Assembly: GCA_017883305.1 (NCBI GenBank)
Contig: JADGNU010000003.1
Location: forward strand, 1 to 50,845
Origin: Candidatus Aminicenantota bacterium
GTDB lineage: Bacteria > Acidobacteriota > Aminicenantia > Aminicenantales > Saccharicenantaceae
DNA length: 50,845 nucleotides
Reading direction: 5' to 3'
Below the pieces are notes generated by a model. The model searched no databases, was not told the origin of the DNA, and worked only from the letters and a program-made list of their open reading frames with translations. Below, piece by piece: positions 10,006 to 20,972 of the stretch. Position 1 is the stretch's first letter, and the number at the start of each line of letters is the position of its first letter. The position numbers and the translations under genes were made by a program.

Positions 10006-10827
10006 ATGAACGCGCTCTTCGCCTACGGCTTTCTCCAACGGGCTTTTCTCGCGGGCATCCTCATCGCCGTCGCGTGCGCCGTTTTGGGCGTCTTCCTCAT
10101 CCTGCGCAAGGATGCGATGATCGGTCACGGCCTGTCCCACATCGCCTTTGCCGGCGTCGCGCTGGGGCTCTTCCTGAACGTCCTGCCGCTCGCCGCGGCC
10201 CTCGCCGTGGCCGTCGCGAGCGCTTTGGCGATCGTCAAGCTCAAAGGCCGGGCCGGCCTCCACGGCGATACGGCCATCGGCATCTTCAGCAGCCTGGGCA
10301 TGGCCGTCGGCATCCTCCTGGCCTCCCTGGCCCGGAGCTTCAACGTCGAGCTGATGTCCTATCTTTTCGGGGACATCCTGGCCATCGAGCCGCTCGAGGT
10401 CTGGTTGTCGACCGGATTGGCCGTCGCCGTCCTCGTGACAGTCTGGCTGAACTACGACAAGCTCCTGTTCATGACCTTCGACCGCGAATCGGCGCGGGCG
10501 GCCGGGATCAAGATCGGGCGCTTGGATACCCTGTTGATGGTGCTCACGGCCGTCACCATCGTCCTGGGGATGAAGGTCGCGGGGATCCTGCTTGTGGCCG
10601 CCCTGATCGTCATTCCGGCGGCCGCCGGGCTGCAGGTCGCACGGAACTTCCGGACGGCCGTGCTGGCCTCGGCCGTCATCGCCGTCGCCGCGGTGGCGGG
10701 CGGTCTGGCCCTTTCGATCGCCGTCAACATCCCCGCTTCGGCGGCGATCGTCATCCTGTGTTTCGTCGCCTTCGGGGCGCTCTTCGTGCTGAAGAGAGGA
10801 CGGGGCCTTCCCCCGGCCTCGGACTGA
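10006..10827 (+). CDS. znuB: Metal ABC transporter permease
   Basis: Polytopic membrane protein; GHGLSHIAFAGVALG, FDRESARAAGI motifs. Confidence 0.93.
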   Translation: MNALFAYGFLQRAFLAGILIAVACAVLGVFLILRKDAMIGHGLSHIAFAGVALGLFLNVLPLAAALAVAVASALAIVKLKGRAGLHGDTAIGIFSSLGMAVGILLASLARSFNVELMSYLFGDILAIEPLEVWLSTGLAVAVLVTVWLNYDKLLFMTFDRESARAAGIKIGRLDTLLMVLTAVTIVLGMKVAGILLVAALIVIPAAAGLQVARNFRTAVLASAVIAVAAVAGGLALSIAVNIPASAAIVILCFVAFGALFVLKRGRGLPPASD

Positions 10828-10841
10828 TCTCAGTCCGTTTT
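10820..10841 (+). terminator. Hairpin + T4 between convergent znuB and ftcD
   Basis: CGGACTGA-TC-TCAGTCCG followed by TTTT; both stop codons lie inside the stem. Confidence 0.55.
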
Positions 10842-12515
10842 CGGCCCGGCCAAGACGTTAGCGACGATTTCGCGGACGGACTTCCCTTCCTTGTCGAGGG
10901 TCTTCCTGGCCGCCGACGCGCGGCGCTTCACCTGGTCCACGAATTTCGCGTCTTTGATCCCGCCGATGTTGATGAGGACGTTATCATAAGCCCCTTCGCC
11001 CGCCGCCTGGGCCGCAAGGCCGGCGACTCCGGCGTCGCTCAGGGAATTCTTGTTCCCCTTGGCCGCCGCGATCCGGGCCAGGCCGACCGCGTCGACGGCC
11101 TTTTCGAGGACTTCGAGAGGCACGAGGGTCGCCTCCTTGTTCGCCTCCTCGATGGCCCGGTCCTTTTCCTGGGCCTGTTCGGGAGTCGTCTTGGGCAGGC
11201 GGAAGGCCTCCATGACCTTGTTGAAGGCATTGGTGTCGCGGTCGACCGCGTCAAGGAGAAAGTCCTTGAGCGCCTGCGCCTCGACGGCCGTGGCGACCAT
11301 CTCGCCGCAGACGGCCTCGTAGCCCTTCTTGCCGACGGTCAGGTTGGCAACCATGGCCGACAGGCCCGCCGATAGGGCGCCGCAGAGTGCCGCGACGCTC
11401 CCGCCGCCCGGAGCCGGGGAATCCATCGACAGCTCATCGGTGAAGCCGCGGAGGGTCATGCCGACCAGAGCGGGCCCGGGCTCGCGGACCTGGTTCTCGA
11501 TGATCTTCTTTTCCGGCTCGAACGGCACGACGTCGGAGAGCCCGAGGGACCGGACGGCCATCCGGATGAGCTCCGCCTCGGGGACGCCGGGGCTCTTGCC
11601 CTGCTTTTCGAGGTAGTAGCGGCCGGCCATGAGGAGCGCCTCTTTGGGGATAAGGCCGACGAGCTCGCTCCCGGTGACGCGCAGGCCGAGCTTTCCGGCG
11701 AGCCGGACGGCCTCGTCGAAAACGACATGGACCGGCGTCTTCTTATAGTCGGTGAAATTGACCGAGATCTGCGCCACTCCGTAATCCTCGACGTACCAGC
11801 CGACAGACTTGACCTCTTTGAATTTCCCAGGGACCTTGACCGTGCTGCCCCGGACGTCCTTGACCACGTCGCCGTTCTTATCGCGCTTGGCCCGGCCGCT
11901 CTCCCGGAGGCTCAGGGCGATCTCGTGGGCGAGCTTGCGGTCGCGGGTGTTGAGGTTGATGTTGTAGGCGATGAGGAATTCGCGGGCCCCGATGATCGTC
12001 GCTCCGGACTTGGGGTTGAAAACGGCCTCGCCGAAATCGGGCGCCCAGCGCGGGTTCTTGAGCTTCTCAGGAAGGCCTTCGTATTCGCCGGCCCTCACGG
12101 TGGCCAGGTTCCGCCGCTCGGGGCGGCGGGCCGCGGCCTCGTAGAGATAGACGGGGATCGCGAGCTCGCCGGCCACCCTCCGGCCGAGGTCGGCGGCCAG
12201 CCGGACGCAGTCCTCCATGGTCACCCCCGAGACGGGGACGAAGGGGCAGACGTCCGTCGCGCCCATGCGGGGATGGGCGCCTTTGTGCGCGCGCATGTCG
12301 ATGACCTCGGCGGCCTTGGCGATGGCCCGGAAGGCCGCCTCCACCGCCGCCTCGGGCGGGCCCACAAAGGTCACGACGGTCCGGTTCGTCGAGGCCCCGG
12401 GGTCGACGTCCAGGAGCTTGACGCCCGGCACGGCTTCGATCTCACGGGTGATGGACCGGATCTTGTCCAGATCCCGGCCTTCGCTGAAATTCGGCACGCA
12501 TTCGACGAGCTTCAT
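10830..12515 (-). CDS. ftcD: Bifunctional glutamate formimidoyltransferase / formimidoyltetrahydrofolate cyclodeaminase
   Basis: MKLVECVPNFSEGRD, HKGAHPRMGATDVCPF, then cyclodeaminase segment SPAPGGGSVAALCGAL. Confidence 0.95.
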   Translation of the reverse strand: MKLVECVPNFSEGRDLDKIRSITREIEAVPGVKLLDVDPGASTNRTVVTFVGPPEAAVEAAFRAIAKAAEVIDMRAHKGAHPRMGATDVCPFVPVSGVTMEDCVRLAADLGRRVAGELAIPVYLYEAAARRPERRNLATVRAGEYEGLPEKLKNPRWAPDFGEAVFNPKSGATIIGAREFLIAYNINLNTRDRKLAHEIALSLRESGRAKRDKNGDVVKDVRGSTVKVPGKFKEVKSVGWYVEDYGVAQISVNFTDYKKTPVHVVFDEAVRLAGKLGLRVTGSELVGLIPKEALLMAGRYYLEKQGKSPGVPEAELIRMAVRSLGLSDVVPFEPEKKIIENQVREPGPALVGMTLRGFTDELSMDSPAPGGGSVAALCGALSAGLSAMVANLTVGKKGYEAVCGEMVATAVEAQALKDFLLDAVDRDTNAFNKVMEAFRLPKTTPEQAQEKDRAIEEANKEATLVPLEVLEKAVDAVGLARIAAAKGNKNSLSDAGVAGLAAQAAGEGAYDNVLINIGGIKDAKFVDQVKRRASAARKTLDKEGKSVREIVANVLAGPKTD

Positions 12516-14005
12516 CTGCCTTCTCCTTTGATGTGCTTGAGCTGCCCGCCGCTGTCATAGACCTCGACCGCGCCGAGATCGTTGAGGTACTGGCTGAGCC
12601 ACTCCGGCCGCCCGACGACGACCACGACCGGCCTTGCCAAAAGGTATCTTCGGGCGGCTTCCCGGACCCGTTCGGCGTTGACAAGCTTGATCTCTTCCGG
12701 CCCCTTGTCCCATTGGCCCGGGTCGAGGCGGAGCGCGACGTAGCGCGCCATCCACTCGGCGAATCCCGCAGACGACTCGAACCGGAGAGGCAGGCTCCCG
12801 ACGAGGTACGATTTGGCCTCCTCGATCTCGGAGGGGACCGCCGGACCGGAGGCCAGGGCGCCGATCTCGCCGACGATCTCGTGGATGGCCGGGACGATGG
12901 ACGCGGGCTCGACCAGGGCCCGGGCCCAATAGATCCCGCAGGATCCGAAGACCTCCATCTCGGTGAAGGCGTACGTGGCATAGCCCTTGGTCTCGCGCAG
13001 GTTCATGAACAGGCGGCTGCGGGTCGTCCCGCCCAGGATCTGCTTGAGCACCAGGAAGGGGTAGAAGTCCTGGCCGGAAGAGCCCATGATCACATTCCCG
13101 GCGAAGACCGTGGCGGCCGCGGATTCGGGAGCTTCGACGAAGCAAACCCGTTCCTTGCCGTTCGGCGGGGGGGGCGGAAGGGGCGCCCGCTCCGGGGCCG
13201 GACCGGTCCAGGCGCCGAAGAGGCTGCCGACCTTCTGAGCGATGGCCGCCCCGTCGATGTTTCCCGAGACAAGGACGGCCGCGTTCCCCGGCCGGTAGTA
13301 ACGGCCGTAGAATTCGGAGACGTCCCGGGTGGTGATGAACTTGACGACGTCCTCGCTGTAGGTCGCGACCCGATAGGGATGGTCCGCAAACAGGACGCTG
13401 AGGAGCTGCCGCCACCCGAGGACTTCGGGATCCTTCTTGCTCTCATAGAGCTGCCAGTAGGCCGTGCGCCGGACCGCGGCGAGCTCGCGCTCGCTGAACG
13501 TGGCTTCGATGGCCATGAGCCTGAGGATGTAGATGGCCCGATCGACGAGGTCCTTGTCGCCGAGCACGTTCATGGTCATGACCGTGTAATCCATAAAAAC
13601 GGTCACCGAGAACTGGGCCCCGAGAGATTCGATCATGTTCTCGAAGTAGTCCGCCGAGAGCATCTTTGTGCCTTTGCCGATCATCTGGGCCGTCACCGAG
13701 GCCAGCCCCGGCCGGTTCGGCGGCGAGTCCGCCTCCCCGGCACGGATGACGAGCTGGAGCGTGACCACTGAGGATTCGGGCCGCCGGGCCGTCGCGACCG
13801 TGAGACCGTTCGGCAAGGCGAAGGTCAGGACGGGGGGCAGCTTGAGCTCCAGGCGCTGCGCGTCGGGAAGGGGAGGCGTCCTCCGGAACCTTTCCTGCGC
13901 CCCGGCGGGAAGAGACAGGGATAAAAGGACGGCCAGACCCATGGCCGGCACGGTCTGAGAGGCCGGGGGGCCGGCGCGGCGGCGCGAGGAAACCTGGTGC
14001 CTCAT
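12512..14005 (-). CDS. M16-family insulinase-like protein, HxxEH absent
   Basis: M16 fold (FALPNGLTVATARR..., FYGRYYRPGNAAVLVSGN, LFMNLRETKGYATYAF); ATGA overlaps on both sides. Confidence 0.88.
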   Translation of the reverse strand: MRHQVSSRRRAGPPASQTVPAMGLAVLLSLSLPAGAQERFRRTPPLPDAQRLELKLPPVLTFALPNGLTVATARRPESSVVTLQLVIRAGEADSPPNRPGLASVTAQMIGKGTKMLSADYFENMIESLGAQFSVTVFMDYTVMTMNVLGDKDLVDRAIYILRLMAIEATFSERELAAVRRTAYWQLYESKKDPEVLGWRQLLSVLFADHPYRVATYSEDVVKFITTRDVSEFYGRYYRPGNAAVLVSGNIDGAAIAQKVGSLFGAWTGPAPERAPLPPPPPNGKERVCFVEAPESAAATVFAGNVIMGSSGQDFYPFLVLKQILGGTTRSRLFMNLRETKGYATYAFTEMEVFGSCGIYWARALVEPASIVPAIHEIVGEIGALASGPAVPSEIEEAKSYLVGSLPLRFESSAGFAEWMARYVALRLDPGQWDKGPEEIKLVNAERVREAARRYLLARPVVVVVGRPEWLSQYLNDLGAVEVYDSGGQLKHIKGEGR

Positions 14006-15336
14006 TGCGGTCCGAACTCCAGGACGACACGGTTTTGGGGCGTGAAATACTTGCCGGCGAAGGCTTCCAGGGTCTGAGGGCTGACGCTCACGACGGCGTC
14101 GAGCTCCCCGCCGAGCGTATCGAGCCGCTTTCCAGCGAAAACGGCGTCGACAAGGAACCGCGCTTTTCCGAGGTTCGTCGACAGGCGGTCGAAGTAATCC
14201 TTTTTGAACCGGCGCCTGGCTTTGATGAGCTCGTCCTGGGAGATAGCGTTGGATCGGAGCCTGTCGATCTCCGCCAGAATGCCTTTCTCGGAGCGAGCCA
14301 CCATAACGGCGTTCGTCGCGAGGCAGAACAGCTTCAGGGTGGCAATGCTCGGCTTTTCGTCCAGCGCCCCCGTGAGATAGCGGGCCGTCAGGTCGTGCCG
14401 GAGCAGACGAGACCTCATCCGGGACGTCTCGCCCTCGAGGAGGACGTATTGGAGGATACGCAAGCAATCCGTGTCGCCCGCCTGGAGAGGGAAGAACCGG
14501 AACCCCATGTGAAAGCCGGCGCTCCCCACAGGGATCTTGACGGAGCGCACGACGGCGTCGTTTTCCCGCCTGATCTCGGGACGGGGAGGGGAGGGGCTAT
14601 CGAGGCCCGGCGGGATCGAGTCGAAATACCTCGCAACGAGCTCGCGCGTCCGGCCGGCGTCGATATTGCCGACGATGCAAAGAACGGCGTTGTTCGGGAC
14701 GTAGTAGGTCTTATGGAACTCGAGGATCTCGGCCTCGGCCAGGTCGCTCATGCGGGGCCCGATCAGCGGATGCCCGTAGAGGTGATCGGGGAAAAGGAGC
14801 GAGTCGAATTCCGAGAACGTCCCGAGGTAGGGGTCGGCGGCCACCCTCTCCGCGTGTTCCTTGAGCAGGTCCTCGCGCGTCCGGTCGATGGCGGCCGGGG
14901 TGATGACCAGGGACTTCATCCGGTCGGACTCGAGCCACAGGGCCAAGGCGAGCTGGTTCGAGGGGAGCGTTTCGTAGAATAGGGCCTTATCCAAGGTCGT
15001 GGTCGCGTTGAGCTCCCCGCCGACCTTCTGGACGAAGGCGATGTGCTGAAGGGGGCTGACATTGTCCGACCCCTGGAACATCAGGTTCTCCAGCAAATAA
15101 GCCAGCCCCTCCTGGCCGGGCTTTTCCCGGAGGGTTCCGGCGCCGTAACCGATGGCCACCGTCACCAGAGGAAGGCGGGCATCTTCGGACAGGATGACAT
15201 GGAGTCCGTTCCTCAGCCTGTATTCCTGAAAGGCGAAAGGCAGGCTGCCGGGAGCGGCGGCTTCCTGGGATCCGGATGCCTGGAGGGAGGGAAGGACGAC
15301 GGCCAAGATGATGAGCGCCCGGGCCGTTCTGTTCAT
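14002..15336 (-). CDS. M16-family insulinase-like protein, degenerate metal motif (YLLEN)
   Basis: Signal peptide MNRTARALIILAVVLPSLQASG; YRLRNGLHVILSEDARLPLV, GQEGLAYLLENLMFQGS, YYVPNNAVLCIVGNID. The track start at 15366 is a TTG; ATG at 15336 preferred. Confidence 0.88.
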   Translation of the reverse strand: MNRTARALIILAVVLPSLQASGSQEAAAPGSLPFAFQEYRLRNGLHVILSEDARLPLVTVAIGYGAGTLREKPGQEGLAYLLENLMFQGSDNVSPLQHIAFVQKVGGELNATTTLDKALFYETLPSNQLALALWLESDRMKSLVITPAAIDRTREDLLKEHAERVAADPYLGTFSEFDSLLFPDHLYGHPLIGPRMSDLAEAEILEFHKTYYVPNNAVLCIVGNIDAGRTRELVARYFDSIPPGLDSPSPPRPEIRRENDAVVRSVKIPVGSAGFHMGFRFFPLQAGDTDCLRILQYVLLEGETSRMRSRLLRHDLTARYLTGALDEKPSIATLKLFCLATNAVMVARSEKGILAEIDRLRSNAISQDELIKARRRFKKDYFDRLSTNLGKARFLVDAVFAGKRLDTLGGELDAVVSVSPQTLEAFAGKYFTPQNRVVLEFGPQ

Positions 15337-15379
15337 TTCTCTTGAGAAAGCCTTGGAACTAAACAATATTCAACAATAG

Positions 15380-16726
<1,347 letters not shown>

Positions 16727-16751
16727 GCGGCGGCCGGGCTCTCCGGAAGCG

Positions 16752-17519
16752 CTATCTTTGTTCGCCGATCAACCGCAAGTAACGGGCGATCGTGTCCCGA
16801 GTCGCCGCATCCGTGACTTTTCCCTGGATCTTGAGGAAGACCTGCTTGGATTGGGCGTAATCCCCGTTCTTGAAATAGGCCACGGCCAGATTGTAGTTGA
16901 AGAGGACCTCTTCGGGCACGATCTTGACGGCTGCTTCGTAGGAGGAAACGGCCTCGCCGAGGTTATTCTGTTTTTCGAAGATCTGGGCTCGGAGGTTGTA
17001 GGCCATGGCCAGACGGGGCTTGATCTGGATGGCCTTCTGGACGTTATCCAGGGCGTCATCGAGCCTGTTCTGGAGGACGTAGAGCCGGGCGAGGTTGAAA
17101 TAGGGCAGCTCCCGGTTCTGGTAGGTAAGGTCGGCCAGGGCCTTGAGGAATTCTCCCTCGGCCTTGTCGAGCTGGTTCATCTCCTGGTAGACCGTGCCCA
17201 GGTTGTTGCGGGCCTCGGTGAACTGGGGATTGGCTTCCAGGCATTTCTGGTAAGCCTTGACCGATTCGTCCAGGCGGCCCCTCATCGAATGGGCCAGCCC
17301 CAGGCCGTTCCAGGCGAGATAATATTTCGTGTCGAGGGATAGGGCCTTGACGAAGTATTTTGTCGCGTTCTCGACGTCGCTCTGGTTGAGATAGAACAAG
17401 CCGAGGTTGTACTGATACTTGGGGTCGTTCTCCCGCGCCCTCTGGACCTTGGCCTGCGAGGACGCGCAGAAGGCGAGGCTGGCACAGATCGTTACGACAG
17501 CAAGGGCTTTGGCTCTCAT
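16752..17519 (-). CDS. TPR-repeat protein with signal sequence (PilF/PilW-like)
   Basis: Multiple TPR repeats (YLAWNGLGLAHSMRGRLDESVKAYQKCLEANPQ...); AAGGAGG before ATG 17519. Confidence 0.8.
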   Translation of the reverse strand: MRAKALAVVTICASLAFCASSQAKVQRARENDPKYQYNLGLFYLNQSDVENATKYFVKALSLDTKYYLAWNGLGLAHSMRGRLDESVKAYQKCLEANPQFTEARNNLGTVYQEMNQLDKAEGEFLKALADLTYQNRELPYFNLARLYVLQNRLDDALDNVQKAIQIKPRLAMAYNLRAQIFEKQNNLGEAVSSYEAAVKIVPEEVLFNYNLAVAYFKNGDYAQSKQVFLKIQGKVTDAATRDTIARYLRLIGEQR

Positions 17520-17551
17520 CCGTCTCCTCCTTGACTCGGGATCCCCGGCCA

Positions 17552-18547
17552 TCACTCCGCCTTGAGCGCCCGGGACATCAGCTGTTCCACGGCTTTCTTG
17601 GCAGACTTGCCGCGGTAAAGGACCTGGTAGATCTCTTCGGATATGGGCATCTCCACGCCGAGGGCCCGGGAGATGCGGCGGGCGGCGACCGTCGTGTGGA
17701 CGCCCTCGGCCACCATCCTCATCCCGGCCAGGATCTCGCGGAGCGTCCGGCCTTTGCCCAGCTCGTGGCCGACACGGTGGTTGCGGCTCAGCTCGCCGGT
17801 GCACGTCAGCACGAGATCGCCGAACCCGGCCAGTCCGGAGAAGGTTTCCTTCCGCGCGCCGAGCGCCAACCCCAGGTTGGTGATCTCGACGTTGCCGCGG
17901 GTGATGAGCGCGGCCCGCGTGTTCAGGCCGAACTTCAAGGCGTCGGCGATGCCGGCCGCGATGGCCACGACGTTCTTCAGCGCGCCGGCCACCTCGACGC
18001 CGGTCACGTCGGTCGAGGTGTAGGCGCGGAGGGACAGGCTTGAAATGAGGTGCTGGACGTCCCGGGCTGCGGAGGTTTCGCGCGACGCGACGACCAGGGC
18101 CGTGGGGTGGCCGGCGGCGACCTCCTTGGCAAAGCTCGGCCCGGACAGGACGGCCAGCCGGGGCCGGGCGTGAGGCCGGAAGACCTCCTCCATGACCTGG
18201 CTCATGCGCATGAGCGTCTTCTTGTCGAAGCCCTTGGTCAGGCTGACGACGACCTGATCCCGCCGCAGAACGGGGGCGATCCGGGTATAGACGGACCGGC
18301 AGAACTGGGACGGAACGGCGATGAAGACGGCGTCGCCGAAGGTCGCCGATTCCCTCAGGTCGTCCGTGAACCCCACGGTATCCGGAAAGCGGAAGCCGGG
18401 GAGGAAGGCCGCGTTTTCCCGGGTCTCGAGGGCCTCGCGCAGGATGTCTTTTTCGCGGATCCAGAGCAGGGTGGGCAGGCCGATCGATCCGAGATGCCTG
18501 GCGAAAGCAGAACCCCAGCTTCCGCCGCCTATGACGCACGTGTTCAT
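17552..18547 (-). CDS. gpsA: NAD(P)H-dependent glycerol-3-phosphate dehydrogenase
   Basis: CVIGGGSWGSAFARHL, LSGPSFAKEVAAGHPTA, LKNVVAIAAGIADAL motifs. Confidence 0.96.
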   Translation of the reverse strand: MNTCVIGGGSWGSAFARHLGSIGLPTLLWIREKDILREALETRENAAFLPGFRFPDTVGFTDDLRESATFGDAVFIAVPSQFCRSVYTRIAPVLRRDQVVVSLTKGFDKKTLMRMSQVMEEVFRPHARPRLAVLSGPSFAKEVAAGHPTALVVASRETSAARDVQHLISSLSLRAYTSTDVTGVEVAGALKNVVAIAAGIADALKFGLNTRAALITRGNVEITNLGLALGARKETFSGLAGFGDLVLTCTGELSRNHRVGHELGKGRTLREILAGMRMVAEGVHTTVAARRISRALGVEMPISEEIYQVLYRGKSAKKAVEQLMSRALKAE

Positions 18548-19134
18548 GTCGCTCTCTCCCCGAGCTTTCTTTCAGCGCCCTGGAGCAACCTTCTGATATT
18601 GCCGCCGTGGCGGAAGACGACCAAAGCGGCGATGACCAGGGCGACCGCCGCCACGGCCGCGGATCCGCCCCCGGCGAGAACGATCACCGGAAAGGCGAGG
18701 GCGCCCACGATCGATCCAAGAGACACGAAGCGCGTTAGTCCGACGACGATCAAGAATAGGCCCATGCTCGCGAGGCAGGGGACCCAGGCGATGGCCGCGA
18801 AAGCACCGAGGGAGGTGGCCACCCCTTTCCCGCCGCGGAAGCCGATCGAGAACGGGAAGCAGTGCCCGACGACGGCCAGAAGCCCGCAGAAGGCCGCGAA
18901 CACCGGGTCCTCGAACCATTTCGAGGCCAGAAAGACGGGCAAGAAGCCCTTCAGGAGGTCGAAAACGACCACCGGGAGGGCGACTTTCCAGCCTTTGACC
19001 CGCAGGACGTTGGTCGCCCCCGTGCTGCCGCTCCCGAATTGACGGACGTCCCTTGTCCCGGACCAGCGGGCCATCAGGTAACCGGTCGGGATGGAGCCGG
19101 CGAGATAAGACGCGACGGCGACGAGGATCTTCAT
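18544..19134 (-). CDS. plsY: Acyl-phosphate glycerol-3-phosphate acyltransferase
   Basis: YLAGSIPTGYLMAR, GSGSTGATNVLR, GHCFPFSIGFRGGKGVAT motifs. Confidence 0.96.
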   Translation of the reverse strand: MKILVAVASYLAGSIPTGYLMARWSGTRDVRQFGSGSTGATNVLRVKGWKVALPVVVFDLLKGFLPVFLASKWFEDPVFAAFCGLLAVVGHCFPFSIGFRGGKGVATSLGAFAAIAWVPCLASMGLFLIVVGLTRFVSLGSIVGALAFPVIVLAGGGSAAVAAVALVIAALVVFRHGGNIRRLLQGAERKLGERAT

Positions 19135-19685
19135 GGGAGAACAGCCTCGAAGACGATCCGGTACTCCGCGCCCTCCGGATGGAGAAGGCTCTCGAAGAGG
19201 GCGACCTTGCGGACGGTCATGGCCCCGAAGGACTTCTCGCGGTGCTTGACCAGCTCGCTCATCGCCTTGGCGACCCGTTCCGGGCCCTTGACCCGGCCGA
19301 GAGTCAGGTGAGGCGTGAAGGCCCGCTTCTCTTTCTCGAAGCCCTTGGCCTCGAGCGCGGTGTCGATATCTTCCTGAATGGCCAGCAGTTCTGGCTCGGC
19401 GGCGAACCCGACCCAAAGGACGCGCGGGCTCATCTCGCTTGGAAAGGCGCCCGTGCCCTTGACGAGGAGAGGGAAGGCGTGGTGAAGGGCGGCGATGTCT
19501 TTAAGGATCTCCTTCAACCAGAGCGTCTGAGTCTCGTCGATCGGACCGAGGAACTTGAGCGTCAAATGCATCCCCTCGTCGCTCACCCAGCGAATGTCGG
19601 CCCGCGTGGCCCGGAGGTCCCGGACGAGGGAGCGCAGGGACTCCTTGATCTCGGGTTCGAGGTCGATGGCGATGAAGGCTCTCAC
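19131..19685 (-). CDS. thpR: RNA 2',3'-cyclic phosphodiesterase (2H family)
   Basis: GTG start; RAFIAIDL, HLTLKFLG and HLTLGRVK double HxTx motifs. Confidence 0.93.
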   Translation of the reverse strand: MRAFIAIDLEPEIKESLRSLVRDLRATRADIRWVSDEGMHLTLKFLGPIDETQTLWLKEILKDIAALHHAFPLLVKGTGAFPSEMSPRVLWVGFAAEPELLAIQEDIDTALEAKGFEKEKRAFTPHLTLGRVKGPERVAKAMSELVKHREKSFGAMTVRKVALFESLLHPEGAEYRIVFEAVLP

Positions 19686-19702
19686 GGAATGTCTCGCCCC
19701 TA

Positions 19703-20959
19703 TTATAGGACCTTTCCCGGCGTCGGGGCGAGCGTTTTTCTCACCAGGTCGAGCGCCTTTTGCGAGGACTGGAACTTGACTTGGGCCCGGCCGCCGAAAA
19801 AGAGGTTGCGCAGAACCTTCGTTCCGCGGCCGCGGGCAATGGCGGCATAGACGAGCCCGACCGGCTTGCGGGGAGTCCCGCCCCCGGGGCCGGCGATGCC
19901 GGTGACGGCGATGCCGATGTCGGCTCCAGAAGTCTTGCGGATGCCGAGGGCCATGGCCCTCGCGACTTGGGCGCTGACGGCGCCATGCTTTTCGATGAGC
20001 GCCGCCGGGACGCCCAGCCGCCGGGTCTTGGCCCGGTTGCTGTAGACGACCGCGGATTCCAGAAAATAGTCCGAGCTCCCCGGCACGTCGGTCAGACGGT
20101 GCCCGAGGAGGCCGCCGCTGCAGGATTCGGCGCAGGCGATGGTCATCGATCGGTCCCTGAGCAGCGCCCCGACGATCTCTTCGAGACTCTCGCCGTTGCG
20201 GGAGTAGATCCACGGTCCAAGCGCCTTGCCGATCATCCCCTCGAGCCCGTCGAGGAGCGCCACGGCCGCCAAGCGGGAGATCTTGCCGGACATGGTCAGT
20301 CGGATCGAGAGGTCTCCGGGGCTGGCCAGGGTCGTTATCGTCACGCCGGCGGGCGCGGCGGCGTAGACGTCCTTGAGCCGCGTCTCCATCGCCGATTCTC
20401 CGAGCCCGGTCAACCGGATGATCCGCCGGACCGTCAGCCCCCGCCCGGACCCGGTCAGCCGGGGCAGGACCTGGCTCTCGAACATGGGCAGGATCTCCTG
20501 GGGAGGGCCCGGGAGAAGCACGATCGTGTATCGCTTGGTCTCCAACCACAGGCCGGGCGCGGTGCCGTTTGGGTTGTCCAGGATCTCGGCCCCTTCGGGG
20601 ACATAACACTGCTTGAGGTTCGAGGCGGACATGGGCAGGCCGCGGCGCTTGAACCTTTCCCGGACGCGGGCCCGGATCTCTTTATGGAAGACGAGCTTCC
20701 GCCGCAGGATTTTAGCCAGCGTCTCGCGCGTCCGATCGTCCTCGGTGGGACCGAGTCCGCCCATGCAGAGGACAAGGCGGGAGCGGCCGAGGGCGGTCCG
20801 GAGGACGCGGGTCAGGTCTCGCTCGTCATCACCGACGATCGTTTTAAAGGAGACTTTGAGACCTATCGAATTCAGGCCGGCGGTCAGGCGCAGCGAATTG
20901 GTGTCCTGGAAATCCGGCGTCAGGAGCTCCGTGCCGACGGCGATGATCTCGACCTTCAT
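19703..20959 (-). CDS. cinA: CinA-family protein (competence/damage-inducible, NMN amidohydrolase C-terminal domain)
   Basis: IIAVGTELL...GGLGPTEDDRTRE; ACAESCSGGLLGHRLTDVPGSS; AVTGIAGPGGGTP. Confidence 0.96.
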   Translation of the reverse strand: MKVEIIAVGTELLTPDFQDTNSLRLTAGLNSIGLKVSFKTIVGDDERDLTRVLRTALGRSRLVLCMGGLGPTEDDRTRETLAKILRRKLVFHKEIRARVRERFKRRGLPMSASNLKQCYVPEGAEILDNPNGTAPGLWLETKRYTIVLLPGPPQEILPMFESQVLPRLTGSGRGLTVRRIIRLTGLGESAMETRLKDVYAAAPAGVTITTLASPGDLSIRLTMSGKISRLAAVALLDGLEGMIGKALGPWIYSRNGESLEEIVGALLRDRSMTIACAESCSGGLLGHRLTDVPGSSDYFLESAVVYSNRAKTRRLGVPAALIEKHGAVSAQVARAMALGIRKTSGADIGIAVTGIAGPGGGTPRKPVGLVYAAIARGRGTKVLRNLFFGGRAQVKFQSSQKALDLVRKTLAPTPGKVL

Positions 20960-20972
20960 GGTCCTCCGGGCC

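Noticed and set aside
13160-13190. Poly-G tract in the second M16 gene as a contingency locus
   Set aside because: It encodes a short in-frame proline-rich linker (PLPPPPPNG) and the GC-rich run is not unusual for this genome.
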